Positions 38,979-48,419 of a stretch of 64,000 nucleotides of DNA are shown here, piece by piece (within the stretch, counting starts at the first letter, position 1; every line of letters begins with the position of its first letter). Origin of the DNA: Geobacillus icigianus (lineage in GTDB: Bacteria; Bacillota; Bacilli; Bacillales; Anoxybacillaceae); contig NZ_JPYA01000186.1 in the NCBI RefSeq assembly GCF_000750005.1, positions 1 through 64,000 of the forward strand, read 5' to 3'. Both the position numbers and the translations under genes were made by a program. The notes under the pieces were generated by a model that did no database searches, had not been told where the DNA came from, and saw nothing but the letters and a program-made list of their open reading frames with translations.

Positions 38979-39521
38979 ATGGGAACTTTTCATGCGACGA
39001 CGATTTTTGCCATCCGCCATAACGGGGCAGCGGCGATGGCGGGCGACGGCCAAGTGACGTTCGGCAATGCGGTCGTCATGAAACAGACGGCCAAAAAAGT
39101 GCGGCGGCTGTTTCAAGGAAACGTGCTTGCCGGGTTTGCTGGCTCGGTCGCTGATGCGTTTACGCTGTTTGAGATGTTCGAAGGCAAGCTCGAGCAGTTC
39201 AATGGCAACTTGCCGCGCGCGGCGGTGGAATTGGCGAAAGAATGGCGGAGCGACAAAGTGCTGCGCCGCCTTGAGGCGATGTTGATCGTGATGGACAAAG
39301 ACCATCTGTTGCTTGTCTCCGGCACCGGCGAAGTGATCGAGCCGGACGATGGCATGCTGGCGATCGGTTCGGGCGGCCACTATGCGCTCGCTGCTGGACG
39401 CGCGTTAAAGAAGTATGCCGGCGGCTCGCTGACCGCCAAAGACATCGCCAAGGCAGCGCTCGAGATTGCCGCTGACATTTGCGTCTATACGAACGGCCAT
39501 ATCATAGTGGAAGAGCTGTAA
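38979..39521 (+). CDS. hslV: ATP-dependent protease proteolytic subunit HslV (ClpQ)
   Basis: This 180-residue peptidase stacks in rings and works with HslU. The segment [20 protein letters not shown] aligns with the mature N-terminus of E. coli HslV, whose first threonine is the nucleophile. Here five to six residues (MGTFHA, or MMGTFHA) precede it. B. subtilis ClpQ was reported to use an N-terminal serine in that extension; this protein has Gly there instead. ATG 38976 and 38979 are both possible after GGGAGGGG; I chose the second by spacing. Confidence 0.94.
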   Translation: MGTFHATTIFAIRHNGAAAMAGDGQVTFGNAVVMKQTAKKVRRLFQGNVLAGFAGSVADAFTLFEMFEGKLEQFNGNLPRAAVELAKEWRSDKVLRRLEAMLIVMDKDHLLLVSGTGEVIEPDDGMLAIGSGGHYALAAGRALKKYAGGSLTAKDIAKAALEIAADICVYTNGHIIVEEL

Positions 39522-39538
39522 AAAGGAGGAGGCCGATG

Positions 39539-40933
39539 ATGGCGGAAACATTGACCCCAAGGCAAATTGTCGAGAAGCTCGATCAGTTTATCGTTGGGCA
39601 AAAAGAGGCGAAAAAAGCGGTGGCGATCGCCCTCCGTAACCGGTACCGCCGCAGCTTGCTCGATGAAAAATTGCGCGATGAAGTGATGCCGAAAAACATT
39701 TTAATGATCGGGCCGACCGGGGTCGGAAAGACCGAGATCGCCCGCCGGCTCGCGAAACTCGTCGGCGCCCCGTTTATCAAAGTCGAGGCGACGAAATTTA
39801 CCGAAGTCGGCTATGTCGGACGCGATGTCGAATCGATGGTGCGCGATTTGGTGGAAACATCGGTCCGGCTCGTCAAAGAGCGGAAAATGAACGAGGTGAA
39901 AGACCGGGCCGAGCAGCAGGCGAACAAACGGCTCGTTGAATTGCTTGTCCCCGGCAAACCGAAACAGACGATCAAAAACCCGCTTGAGCTGCTGTTCGGG
40001 GGACAGACGACCCAGCAAGACAGCAGCTACAGCCATGAGGACGAGCAAGTCGAGCGAAAACGGCGCCAAGTCGCTTGGCAACTCGAAAACGGCCAGCTCG
40101 AAAACGAAATGGTGACGATTGAAATCGAGGAGCAGCCGCCGATGTTGTTTGACTTTTTGCAAGGGGCGGGCATCGAGCAGATGGGCGTCAATATGCAAGA
40201 TGCGTTAAGCAGCCTCATGCCGAAGCGGCGCAAAAAGCGGCGCCTCAAAGTGAGCGAAGCGCGAAAAGTGCTCATCAACGAAGAGGCGCAAAAGCTGATC
40301 GACATGGATGAAGTGACGCAAGAAGCGATTCGCCTTGCCGAGCAGTCCGGCATCATTTTTATCGATGAAATCGACAAAATCGCCCGCAGCGGGGCGGTGT
40401 CCGGTTCGGCCGATGTCTCGCGCGAAGGGGTGCAGCGCGACATTTTGCCGATTGTCGAAGGTTCGACCGTTATGACGAAATACGGGCCGGTCAAAACGGA
40501 CCACATCTTATTCATCGCCGCCGGGGCGTTCCATATGGCGAAGCCGTCTGATTTGATCCCTGAGCTGCAAGGCCGTTTCCCGATTCGCGTCGAACTGGCG
40601 AAACTTTCCGTCGATGATTTCGTAAGAATATTAGTCGAGCCGGACAACGCCCTCATCAAACAGTATCAAGCTCTTTTGGCCACGGAAGGTATAAATCTTG
40701 AATTTTCTGACGATGCTATTCGTAAGATTGCCGAAGTGGCGTTTGAAGTGAATCAGACGACCGATAACATCGGCGCGCGCCGGCTGCATACCATCTTGGA
40801 AAAACTGCTTGAAGAATTGCTGTTTGAAGCGCCGGACATCGGCATCGACAAAGTCGTCATCACGCCGCAGTATGTCGAGCAAAAGCTCGGCGACATCGTC
40901 AAAAACAAAGATTTACGCGAATTTATTTTGTGA
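39539..40933 (+). CDS. hslU: ATPase subunit HslU (ClpY)
   Basis: This 464-residue AAA+ unfoldase feeds substrates to HslV. It begins with [17 protein letters not shown], then Walker [10 protein letters not shown], the pore motif GYVGRD, a variable I-domain (about 110-225), Walker [10 protein letters not shown] and sensor motifs, ending in the conserved hydrophobic tail KDLREFIL that docks into HslV. Two ATGs (39536, 39539) follow AAAAGGAGGAGG. Confidence 0.96.
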   Translation: MAETLTPRQIVEKLDQFIVGQKEAKKAVAIALRNRYRRSLLDEKLRDEVMPKNILMIGPTGVGKTEIARRLAKLVGAPFIKVEATKFTEVGYVGRDVESMVRDLVETSVRLVKERKMNEVKDRAEQQANKRLVELLVPGKPKQTIKNPLELLFGGQTTQQDSSYSHEDEQVERKRRQVAWQLENGQLENEMVTIEIEEQPPMLFDFLQGAGIEQMGVNMQDALSSLMPKRRKKRRLKVSEARKVLINEEAQKLIDMDEVTQEAIRLAEQSGIIFIDEIDKIARSGAVSGSADVSREGVQRDILPIVEGSTVMTKYGPVKTDHILFIAAGAFHMAKPSDLIPELQGRFPIRVELAKLSVDDFVRILVEPDNALIKQYQALLATEGINLEFSDDAIRKIAEVAFEVNQTTDNIGARRLHTILEKLLEELLFEAPDIGIDKVVITPQYVEQKLGDIVKNKDLREFIL

Positions 40934-40949
40934 GGAGGAGATGAAAACG

Positions 40950-41729
40950 ATGAATTTATTAGAAAAAACGCGAAAAATTAACGCGATGCTGCAAAAAGCA
41001 GCCGGGCGGCCGGTCAATTTCAAAGAAATGGCCGAAACGCTTTGCGAAGTGATTGAAGCCAATGTGTTTGTCGTTAGCCGCCGCGGCAAGCTGCTCGGTT
41101 TCGCCATTAAGCAATCGATTGAAAACGAGCGGATGAAACGGATGCTCGAGGAGCGGCAGTTTCCGGAAGAATATACGAAAAACTTGTTCAACATTACGGA
41201 AACGTCTCCTAACATTGATATTAACAGCGAATATACAGCGTTTCCAGTGGAAAATCGTGACTTGTTCAAAACCGGCTTGACGACGATCGTCCCGATCAAC
41301 GGCGGCGGGGAACGGCTCGGCACCCTCATTTTGTCGCGTCTTGACCGCGAGTTTGATAACGACGATCTCATTTTGGCCGAATACGGAGCGACGGTCGTCG
41401 GCATGGAAATTTTGCGGGAAAAGGCGGAAGAGATCGAGGAAGAAGCGCGCAGCAAAGCGGTTGTGCAAATGGCGATCAGCTCGCTGTCTTACAGCGAACT
41501 TGAAGCGATTGAGCATATTTTTGAAGAGCTTGACGGAACGGAAGGGCTGCTTGTCGCGAGCAAAATCGCCGACCGCGTCGGCATCACCCGTTCGGTTATC
41601 GTCAACGCCTTGCGCAAGCTTGAGAGCGCCGGGGTCATTGAATCGCGTTCGCTCGGCATGAAAGGAACGTACATTAAAGTATTGAACGATAAATTTTTAA
41701 GCGAACTGGAAAAATTGAAGTCAAGCTAA
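40950..41729 (+). CDS. codY: GTP-sensing global regulator CodY
   Basis: This 259-residue repressor senses GTP and branched-chain amino acids and controls stationary-phase, nutrient-uptake and motility genes. The N-terminal GAF domain (about 1-155) binds isoleucine/valine; the C-terminal winged helix has [29 protein letters not shown] 40950 matches the family start ([14 protein letters not shown]); an ATG at 40941 is too close to the GAGGAGG site. A perfect terminator follows, so the fla/che genes should have their own promoter. Confidence 0.97.
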   Translation: MNLLEKTRKINAMLQKAAGRPVNFKEMAETLCEVIEANVFVVSRRGKLLGFAIKQSIENERMKRMLEERQFPEEYTKNLFNITETSPNIDINSEYTAFPVENRDLFKTGLTTIVPINGGGERLGTLILSRLDREFDNDDLILAEYGATVVGMEILREKAEEIEEEARSKAVVQMAISSLSYSELEAIEHIFEELDGTEGLLVASKIADRVGITRSVIVNALRKLESAGVIESRSLGMKGTYIKVLNDKFLSELEKLKSS

Positions 41730-41745
41730 ACGGCGTGGCCGTCTC

Positions 41746-41780
41746 AACCCGCTAGGGATTTTTGCCTAGCGGGTTTTGTT
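41746..41780 (+). terminator. Terminator after codY
   Basis: AACCCGCTAGG (41746-41756) pairs perfectly with CCTAGCGGGTT (41765-41775), followed by TTGTTT. It isolates codY from the flagellar operon. Confidence 0.93.
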
Positions 41781-41821
41781 TCCAGAGACCGTGATTCAAT
41801 CGTGCATACCGCTTCCTGCCA

Positions 41822-41907
41822 TCGTTTCTCAAATCGAAAAACATTGCAGCACTGCACACTTTTCCTCATCGATCAGGAAACCAATCGTTTTCACCAGCCT
41901 TCGAACA
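41822..41907 (+). repeat. Degenerate intergenic repeat, copy B, upstream of flgB
   Basis: TCGTTTCTCAAATCGAAAA (41822-41840) and CGTTTTCACCAGCCTTCGAA followed by CA (41886-41907) repeat blocks found before thiN (6378-6396, 6452-6473), in the same order. The 239-bp codY-flgB gap holds no gene. I could not place a convincing sigma-A or sigma-D promoter for the fla/che operon in it. Confidence 0.6.
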
Positions 41908-42019
41908 ACGACGAGGGGAGAAAAATAGTACCAAGTTCCGGCTATACATTGGGTTTTCTTTCCCGTAAAATGAAATCTAGCAGAAATTGTCGAAAAATAG
42001 GATAAAAGAGGGGATTCCA

Positions 42020-42409
42020 TTGTCGTTGTTCTCACCGACGATCCACTGGCTCGAGCAAGGACTCCGTTACGCTTCGCTCCGCCAGCAGGCGATTGCTGAC
42101 AACATCGCCAACGCCGATACGCCGGGCTATAAGGCGAAAGACGTGCGATTTCAGGCGGAACTCGAGCGGGCGCTTCAGTTTGAAGCAAAACGGACGAACC
42201 CGAAGCATTTTTCGTTTTCGAGTGAACAAAGCGGAAAAATCATCGTGACGACCAACGCCAACATGAGTTACAATCATAATGGAAATAGTGTCGACATTGA
42301 TCAAGAAATGTCAAAATTAGCAGAAACCCAAATTTATTACAACGCGTTGGTCGACCAGATGAATGGGAAGTTTGCAACGCTAAAAACGGTGATCAAAGGA
42401 GGGAAATAG
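42020..42409 (+). CDS. flgB: Flagellar basal-body rod protein FlgB
   Basis: This 129-residue proximal rod protein has the N-terminal motif IADNIANADTPGYKAKDVRF shared by axial proteins and a C-terminal amphipathic helix (LAETQIYYNALVDQMNGKF). It is the first gene of the fla/che operon. The likely start is TTG 42020 (MSLFSPTIHWLEQGL), 6 nt after AGAGGGG; no ATG lies at the expected place. A TTG at 41987 would add eleven untypical residues. Confidence 0.94.
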   Translation: MSLFSPTIHWLEQGLRYASLRQQAIADNIANADTPGYKAKDVRFQAELERALQFEAKRTNPKHFSFSSEQSGKIIVTTNANMSYNHNGNSVDIDQEMSKLAETQIYYNALVDQMNGKFATLKTVIKGGK

Positions 42410-42412
42410 GCG

Positions 42413-42865
42413 GTGTCGATGTTTCAAAGCTTGAACATCTCCGCTTCGGCGCTCACGGCCCAGCGGTTGCGCATGGATGTCATTTCGTCCAACATCGCCA
42501 ACGTCGATACCACGCGGGCGCGCTTGGTCAACGGCGAGTGGGAACCGTACCGCCGCAAAGTGGTCATATTTGAGCCGCGCGGTGCTCAATTTTCTAGCTA
42601 TCTGCAGGCCGCCATCGGACGGGCGGAGCCGGCAGGAGGTGGAGTGGAGGTGCGAGAAATTGCCGAGGATCCCGCGCCGTTTAAGCTCGTGTACGATCCG
42701 GATCACCCGGACGCCAACGCCGATGGCTACGTTCGCCTGCCGAACGTGGATCCGCTCAAGGAAATGGTCGACTTGATCGGGGCGACTCGCTCCTATGAAG
42801 CGAACGTCACGGCGTTGAACGCCTCCAAAGGCATGTTGATGAAGGCGTTGGAAATTGGGAAATAG
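42413..42865 (+). CDS. flgC: Flagellar basal-body rod protein FlgC
   Basis: This 150-residue rod protein begins MSMFQSLNISASALTAQRLR, has the SSNIANVDTTRA rod motif, NVDPLKEMVDLIGATRSYEAN and a C-terminal helix. GTG 42413 is favoured by the AAAGGAGGG spacing over ATG 42419. It lies 3 nt after flgB. Confidence 0.96.
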   Translation: MSMFQSLNISASALTAQRLRMDVISSNIANVDTTRARLVNGEWEPYRRKVVIFEPRGAQFSSYLQAAIGRAEPAGGGVEVREIAEDPAPFKLVYDPDHPDANADGYVRLPNVDPLKEMVDLIGATRSYEANVTALNASKGMLMKALEIGK

Positions 42866-42884
42866 TTCGTAAGGAGGATGGGCG

Positions 42885-43181
42885 ATGATCGATGGAGTCA
42901 ACCGCGTCGGATTGGGAATGACCGCGGCCGTTTCCCCTCCGGTGAAACCGGCTGCGGCGCAAAAGCAGTTTGCCGCTTTTTTTAAAGAAGCGCTCAACCG
43001 AGTCAACGAGGCGCAACTTCAAGCGGATGAGCTGACGGAAAAGCTTGTTCGCGGGGAAAATGTCCAACTGCATGATGTGATGATCGCAGGGCAAAAGGCG
43101 AGCATCGCCCTGCAGCTGACGCTCGAAGTTCGCAATAAGGCGATTGAGGCTTACCAAGAAATGATGCGCATGCCATTGTAA
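42885..43181 (+). CDS. fliE: Flagellar hook-basal body protein FliE
   Basis: This 98-residue protein joins the MS ring to the rod. The C-terminal half (VQLHDVMIAGQKASIALQLT, then LEVRNKAIEAYQEMMRMPL) is the family signature. ATG 42885 follows AAGGAGGATGG. An 82-bp gap to fliF shows nothing notable. Confidence 0.95.
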   Translation: MIDGVNRVGLGMTAAVSPPVKPAAAQKQFAAFFKEALNRVNEAQLQADELTEKLVRGENVQLHDVMIAGQKASIALQLTLEVRNKAIEAYQEMMRMPL

Positions 43182-43263
43182 CGACCATGAACAGCATTAC
43201 ATATGGAAGCGGCCGTCATCACGGTGCGATGGCGGTGGGCAGCTCGATTATCGGGGGAATCGT

Positions 43264-44847
43264 ATGAGAGACAAATGGAAAGAGTGGTGGGGCCGGGCTC
43301 GCGCGTTTTGGCAAGAACGGACGAAAAGACAAAAACGGCTCACGCTCGCCGTAGCGGCTGCTATGCTCGCGGCTGCCGGCATCGCGATCTTTTTGGCGAC
43401 GAGAACAGAAATGGTGCCGCTTTACAGCAACTTGACGCCGCAGGAAGCTGGGCAAATCAAGGCGACGCTCGATGAGCGTGGCGTGCCGGCTGAAGTGGTG
43501 GACGGCGGCACGACGATTCAAGTACCAAAAGAGCAAGTCGACGCCTTGAAAGTGGAGCTGGCCGCCGAAGGCATTCCGAACAGTGGAATGATCGACTATT
43601 CCTTTTTTGGTCAAAACGCGAGCTTCGGCATGACCGACAACGAGTTTAATATGGTGAAGTTAAAAGCGATGCAGACAGAGCTCGCCAACTTGATCAAAAC
43701 GATCGACGGCGTGCAAGATGCGAAAGTGATGATTACGCTTCCGCAGCCGAGCGTATTCGTTTCTGATGAAAAAGGGGAAGCCTCGGCTTCGATCGTGCTG
43801 AAGACGAAGCCGGGCTACCGGTTTAGCGACGAGCAAATTCGCGCGCTCTATCACCTCGTCGCGAAAAGTGTTCCTAATCTCTCTACAGATAATATCGTCA
43901 TTATGAATCAGTTTTTTGAGTATTTTGATTTGAAAAATGACGGCGAAAATTCGACAGGAACGACATTCGCTTCGCAGCAGCAAATCAAAAAACAAATCGA
44001 ACGCGACATCCAGCGCCAAGTGCAGCAGCTGCTTGGCACGATGATGGGGCAGGATAAAGTCGTCGTTTCCGTGACAGCCGATGTCGATTTCACGCAAGAA
44101 AAGCGGGAAGAAAACTTAGTCGCCCCGGTCGATGAGAAAAACAATAAAGGCATTGCGGTCAGCGTCCAACGCATCAAAGAAGCGTATTCGGGAAGCGGGG
44201 CGCGCCCGGGCGGCGCGGCCGGAACGGGCACGAACGAAGTGCCGGGCTATCAGTCCGCCAACGGCGACACAAACGGCGATTACGAGCGGACTGAGGAGAC
44301 GGTCAACAACGAGGTCAACAGAATTAAAAAACAAATCGTGGAAAGTCCGTACAAAATCCGCGACTTAGGCATCCAAGTGATGGTGGAGCCGCCGAAGCCG
44401 AATGATCCGAATTCGCTGCCGCCGGAAACGGTCAACGACATTCAAAAGCTGCTAGGGACGATCGTGCGGACGTCGATCGACAAAGGCGAGGGGCAAACGC
44501 TCACCGATCAGGACATCAACAACCGCATCGTTGTGTCCGTACAAAAATTCAACGGCAAACCGACGTTTACAGAAACAGCGCCAGCAAGGCCGGCATGGTG
44601 GTGGTACGCCGCCGGCGGCGGAGCGCTCTTGCTGATCGCTTTGCTGTTGTTCTTCTGGCTGCGCCGCCGCCGCGAGGACGAAGAGGAAGAGGAAGAGTTT
44701 CCGCTCGCTCCGTCGATGGCGGAGCCGGAGTTGCCGGAGCCGCCGGAGACGGAGTCGGTGATGCGCCGCCGGCAGCTTGAGCGCCTAGCGAAAGAAAAGC
44801 CGGACGAGTTTGCCAAACTATTAAAAACGTGGCTATCGGAAGAGTAG
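43264..44847 (+). CDS. fliF: Flagellar MS-ring protein FliF
   Basis: This 527-residue protein forms the membrane ring on which the flagellum is built. It has two membrane segments (about 22-43 and about 440-462), ring-building motifs in between (LYSNLTPQEAGQIKATLDER; VMITLPQPSVFV; VTADVDF), and a cytoplasmic C-terminus that binds FliG (MRRRQLERLAKEKPDEFAKL). A Gly-rich linker (GSGARPGGAAGTGTNEVPGY) is typical. Start follows TCGGGGGAATCG. Confidence 0.96.
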   Translation: MRDKWKEWWGRARAFWQERTKRQKRLTLAVAAAMLAAAGIAIFLATRTEMVPLYSNLTPQEAGQIKATLDERGVPAEVVDGGTTIQVPKEQVDALKVELAAEGIPNSGMIDYSFFGQNASFGMTDNEFNMVKLKAMQTELANLIKTIDGVQDAKVMITLPQPSVFVSDEKGEASASIVLKTKPGYRFSDEQIRALYHLVAKSVPNLSTDNIVIMNQFFEYFDLKNDGENSTGTTFASQQQIKKQIERDIQRQVQQLLGTMMGQDKVVVSVTADVDFTQEKREENLVAPVDEKNNKGIAVSVQRIKEAYSGSGARPGGAAGTGTNEVPGYQSANGDTNGDYERTEETVNNEVNRIKKQIVESPYKIRDLGIQVMVEPPKPNDPNSLPPETVNDIQKLLGTIVRTSIDKGEGQTLTDQDINNRIVVSVQKFNGKPTFTETAPARPAWWWYAAGGGALLLIALLLFFWLRRRREDEEEEEEFPLAPSMAEPELPEPPETESVMRRRQLERLAKEKPDEFAKLLKTWLSEE

Positions 44848-44859
44848 GAGGAACGGCGT

Positions 44860-45879
44860 ATGGCAAAGCGTGAACGGAAAGGCGGGCTGACGGGCAGACA
44901 GAAGGCGGCCATCCTCCTCATTTCCCTTGGCCCGGACGTATCGGCCTCTGTCTATAAGCACTTATCCGAAGACGACATTGAAAAATTGACATTGGAAATT
45001 TCCAACGTCCGCCAAGTGACGGCCGACCAAAAAGAAGAAGTGCTCGAAGAGTTCCGTCAGCTCGCGGTAGCGCAAGATTACATCGCCCAAGGCGGCATCG
45101 CCTACGCGAAAGAAGTGCTGGAACGAGCGCTCGGCCCAGACAAAGCGATGAGCATCATCCATCGGCTGACATCGGCGCTGATGGTGCGTCCGTTTGACTT
45201 CGCCCGCAAAGCCGACCCGATGCAGCTGTTAAACTTCATCCAAAACGAGCATCCACAAACGATCGCTCTCATTCTCTCCTATTTGGAGCCGGCGCAGGCC
45301 GGGCAAATTTTGTCCGCGCTTCCGCAGGAAATGCAGGCCGATGTCGCCCGGCGCATCGCGCTGATGGACAGCACATCGCCTGAAATTATCAGCGAAGTCG
45401 AACAAATTTTGGAGCGGCGGCTGTCGGCAACGTTCGTCCAAGACTACACGCAAGCTGGCGGAATCGAAGCGGTCGTCGAGGTGTTGAACCAAGTCGATCG
45501 AAGCACGGAGCGAACGATTTTGGATGCGTTGGAAATACAAGATCCGGAGTTGGCTGAGGAAATCAAAAAACGAATGTTTGTATTTGAAGATATCGTCACG
45601 CTTGACAACCGCGCCATCCAGCGCGTCATTCGCGAAGTCGACAACAACGACCTCATGCTGGCCTTGAAGGTGGCAAGCGAGGAAGTGAAAGACGTTGTCT
45701 TCCGCAACATGTCGGCGCGAATGGCAGAGACGTTCAAAGAAGAGATGGAATATATGGGACCGGTTCGGCTCCGGGATGTCGAGGAAGCCCAGTCGCGCAT
45801 TGTTGGCATCATTCGCCGCCTTGAAGAGGCCGGTGAAATCGTCATCGCCCGCGGGGGAGGAGATGATATCATTGTCTAA
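44860..45879 (+). CDS. fliG: Flagellar motor switch protein FliG
   Basis: This 339-residue C-ring protein transmits stator torque. The N-terminal domain binds FliF; the middle domain has the EHPQ motif (NEHPQTIALILSYL), and the C-terminal torque helix carries charged residues (LDNRAIQRVIREVDNNDLML). TAGGAGGAACGG precedes ATG 44860. Its end overlaps fliH by 17 nt. Confidence 0.97.
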   Translation: MAKRERKGGLTGRQKAAILLISLGPDVSASVYKHLSEDDIEKLTLEISNVRQVTADQKEEVLEEFRQLAVAQDYIAQGGIAYAKEVLERALGPDKAMSIIHRLTSALMVRPFDFARKADPMQLLNFIQNEHPQTIALILSYLEPAQAGQILSALPQEMQADVARRIALMDSTSPEIISEVEQILERRLSATFVQDYTQAGGIEAVVEVLNQVDRSTERTILDALEIQDPELAEEIKKRMFVFEDIVTLDNRAIQRVIREVDNNDLMLALKVASEEVKDVVFRNMSARMAETFKEEMEYMGPVRLRDVEEAQSRIVGIIRRLEEAGEIVIARGGGDDIIV

Positions 45880-46642
45880 TGTGATTAAAGCGCCAACGGT
45901 GGCGGCGCGCGCAGGCAAAAAAATCATCGCCGTGCATCATCCGCTCGCCGTCGGTCTTTCGGAAATCGATGGCAGGCCCGAGGAAATGGAAGCGGTCGTT
46001 GCCGCTAGGGAAGAAGCGGCCGAGCTTCGCCGACAAACTGAGCAATATTGCCAGACGATGCGCGAACAGCTCGCGCGCGAACAAGAGCAATGGCAGGCCG
46101 AAAAAGAGCGGCTCATGCAAGAAGCGCGCGCCCAAGGGTATGAAGACGGCTACGCAGCCGGGCACGCGGCGGCGCTCAGCGAGCATCGCGAATGGGTGGA
46201 ACAGGCGCGGCGCACGGCGGAGCGGGCGAACAGCGAGTTTTACGCCCGCATCGAAGCGACGGCGGAAACGATGCTCGAAGTGGCGCTAAAAGCGGCAGAA
46301 CGCATTCTTGGCGCCGCGCTTGAGAACGATCGGAACGCGTTTTTACCGCTTGTTCTGCAAGCGTTGCAAGAAGTGCGGCGGCAGACGGAAGTGGCCGTTT
46401 ACGTTCACCCGCATTGCTACGAAATGGTGACGGAACAGCAAGAGCGGCTGAAATCCGTTTTTCCGCAGCGCGTCGATTTGTTCATTTATCCCGATGATAC
46501 GCTGCCGGAATACGGCTGCCTCGTTGAAACGCCGTTCGGGCGCATTGATGCAAGCGTCGATACCCAGCTGGAACGGCTGCGCGAGGCGCTTTTCCGGCGG
46601 CTGAAGGAGGAAACGTCCCCTGAACTGGCAGGCGCTTCTTGA
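45863..46642 (+). CDS. fliH: Flagellar export ATPase regulator FliH
   Basis: This 259-residue protein tethers and restrains FliI. A central coiled coil (EEAAELRRQTEQYCQTMREQ and on) contains the GxxxG-like run GYEDGYAAGHAAALSEH, and the C-terminus is the conserved FliH/YscL domain (YPDDTLPEYGCLVETPFGRI, then DASVDTQLERL). ATG 45863 lies very near the GGGGGAGG site; a TTG at 45872 (MSNVIKAP) has better spacing. Confidence 0.92.
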   Translation: MISLSNVIKAPTVAARAGKKIIAVHHPLAVGLSEIDGRPEEMEAVVAAREEAAELRRQTEQYCQTMREQLAREQEQWQAEKERLMQEARAQGYEDGYAAGHAAALSEHREWVEQARRTAERANSEFYARIEATAETMLEVALKAAERILGAALENDRNAFLPLVLQALQEVRRQTEVAVYVHPHCYEMVTEQQERLKSVFPQRVDLFIYPDDTLPEYGCLVETPFGRIDASVDTQLERLREALFRRLKEETSPELAGAS

Positions 46643-47930
46643 TGAAATGGCTGTGGCTGACTTGTATCGACGATTTGGTAAAGTATCACGCGTCATCGGA
46701 TTAATGACGGAATCGAAAGGGCCGGAAAGTTCGATCGGCGACCTTTGCTACATTCATGAAGCGAGCGGCCGCCGCAAAATCCCCGCTGAAGTCGTCGGCT
46801 TTCATGAGCAGCACGTGTTGCTCATGCCGTTTTCCGCCATGACGCACATCGCCCCGGGCTGTCTCGTCGAGGCGGCTGGCAAACCGCTCGAAGTGCATGT
46901 CGGTGAGGCGCTGATCGGCACGGTTTTGGATCCGCTCGGCTACCCGCTTGACGGAAGCGCGCTGCCTTTAGGCGTAAAGCCCGTGTCGGTCGAGCGCGAT
47001 CCACCCAATCCGCTCACCCGGCCGCCGATCGCCGAGCCGCTTGAAGTCGGAGTTCGCGTGATCGATAGTTTGCTTTCCGTCGGCAAAGGGCAACGGGTTG
47101 GAATTTTTGCCGGCTCCGGCGTCGGCAAAAGCACCTTGATGGGGATGATCGCCCGCCATACATCGGCTGATGTCAACGTCATTGCCCTGATCGGCGAGCG
47201 CGGCCGCGAAGTGCGTGAATTTTTGGAGCGCGATCTCGGTCCAGACGGCCTCGCTCGCTCGATTGTCGTCGTCGCTACGTCCGACCAGCCGGCGTTGATG
47301 CGCGTGAAGGGGGCCTATACGGCGACAGCGATCGCCGAATATTTCCGCGACCAAGGGGCCGATGTCATGCTCATGATGGACTCGGTCACTCGCGTCGCCA
47401 TGGCGCAGCGGGAGATCGGGCTGGCCGTCGGCGAGCCTCCGACGACAAAAGGCTACACGCCATCCGTGTTCGCCCTGTTGCCCAAGCTGCTGGAACGGGC
47501 CGGAACAAACGCGTCCGGGACGATCACGGCCTTTTATACGGTGCTTGTCGACGGCGATGACATGAATGAACCGATCGCTGATGCGGTGCGCGGCATTTTG
47601 GACGGCCATCTTGTGCTCGAGCGCCAGCTGGCCAACAAAGGGCATTATCCGGCGATTAACGTGCTGAAAAGCGTCAGCCGCGTCATGCCCCACATCATCA
47701 GCGCCGAGCATCGCGAAGCAGCGAATCGGCTTCGTCGCCTTCTGTCCACTTATATGGATTCGGAAGATTTGATTCAAATTGGGGCGTACAAGCACGGATC
47801 ATCCCGTGAAATTGATGAAGCGATTCAGTTTTACCCGCGCATTATGGCGTTTTGCCGCCAGGAGATCGACGAAAAAACGACTCGCGAGGAAAGCATTGAG
47901 GCGCTGTTCCGTCTGGTGTCGGCCGGGTGA
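46620..47930 (+). CDS. fliI: Flagellum-specific export ATPase FliI (possible CTG start)
   Basis: This protein powers substrate entry into the flagellar export gate. It is an F1-beta-like ATPase with P-loop GSGVGKST, GERGREVREF, and MMDSVTRVAMAQREIGL. The first ATG in frame is 46647 (427 residues), but it lacks a ribosome-binding site and starts inside the conserved N-terminal region. AAGGAGG (46604-46610) sits 9 nt before CTG 46620, which would give 436 residues beginning (M)NWQALLDEMAVADLYRRFGKV. The start is thus uncertain; the gene identity is not. It overlaps the fliH end. Confidence 0.93.
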   Translation: MNWQALLDEMAVADLYRRFGKVSRVIGLMTESKGPESSIGDLCYIHEASGRRKIPAEVVGFHEQHVLLMPFSAMTHIAPGCLVEAAGKPLEVHVGEALIGTVLDPLGYPLDGSALPLGVKPVSVERDPPNPLTRPPIAEPLEVGVRVIDSLLSVGKGQRVGIFAGSGVGKSTLMGMIARHTSADVNVIALIGERGREVREFLERDLGPDGLARSIVVVATSDQPALMRVKGAYTATAIAEYFRDQGADVMLMMDSVTRVAMAQREIGLAVGEPPTTKGYTPSVFALLPKLLERAGTNASGTITAFYTVLVDGDDMNEPIADAVRGILDGHLVLERQLANKGHYPAINVLKSVSRVMPHIISAEHREAANRLRRLLSTYMDSEDLIQIGAYKHGSSREIDEAIQFYPRIMAFCRQEIDEKTTREESIEALFRLVSAG

Positions 47931-47972
47931 TGGAAACGTGCGCCATCTTCACGGGGGAAAGGGTGAACAAAC

Positions 47973-48419
47973 GTGATGACGACGTTTCGGTTGCAAAAAA
48001 TATGGGCGATGAAAGAAAAAGAAAAGCAAGCGGCGCTTGGGGAATACGAAGCGGCGGTGCGCAAGTTTGAACAGGCGGCCGAAACACTGTACCGGCTGCT
48101 GAAGGAAAAAGAACGAGGCGAAGCGGTCCGGGACGAACAGTTGCGAGCCGGCCTGTCCATCGGGGCCATCCGCCATATGTTGCACTATCTCGCCAACATG
48201 GAACGGACGATCGATCATTATCAGCTCGTCGTTATGCAGGCGCGCGAGCAGATGCAACGCCGGCAGCGGCGCTTGGTCGAGCTGAACATCGAAGCGAAAA
48301 AATATGAAAAAATGCATGAGCGCGCGCAACAATGGGCCAAGCAGCTCGAAAAAGAGGCGGAGCGCCGCTTCTTTGATGAAATGGCCATCCAGCGGTTTGC
48401 GCGCCAAGGAGAGTTGTAG
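47973..48419 (+). CDS. fliJ: Flagellar export chaperone/stalk protein FliJ
   Basis: This 148-residue, highly charged coiled-coil protein fits FliJ, which links FliI to FlhA and recycles chaperones. It begins MMTTFRLQKIWAMKEKEKQ and is almost wholly helical. GTG 47973 and ATG 47976 are alternatives after AAAGGGTG. Sequence is variable in the family, so identity rests partly on position between fliI and ylxF. Confidence 0.9.
   Translation: MMTTFRLQKIWAMKEKEKQAALGEYEAAVRKFEQAAETLYRLLKEKERGEAVRDEQLRAGLSIGAIRHMLHYLANMERTIDHYQLVVMQAREQMQRRQRRLVELNIEAKKYEKMHERAQQWAKQLEKEAERRFFDEMAIQRFARQGEL

Noticed and set aside
41943-41948. TATACA as the -10 of the fla/che promoter
   Set aside because: No acceptable -35 lies 16-18 bp upstream, and no sigma-D -10 (GCCGATAA-like) was seen near flgB.
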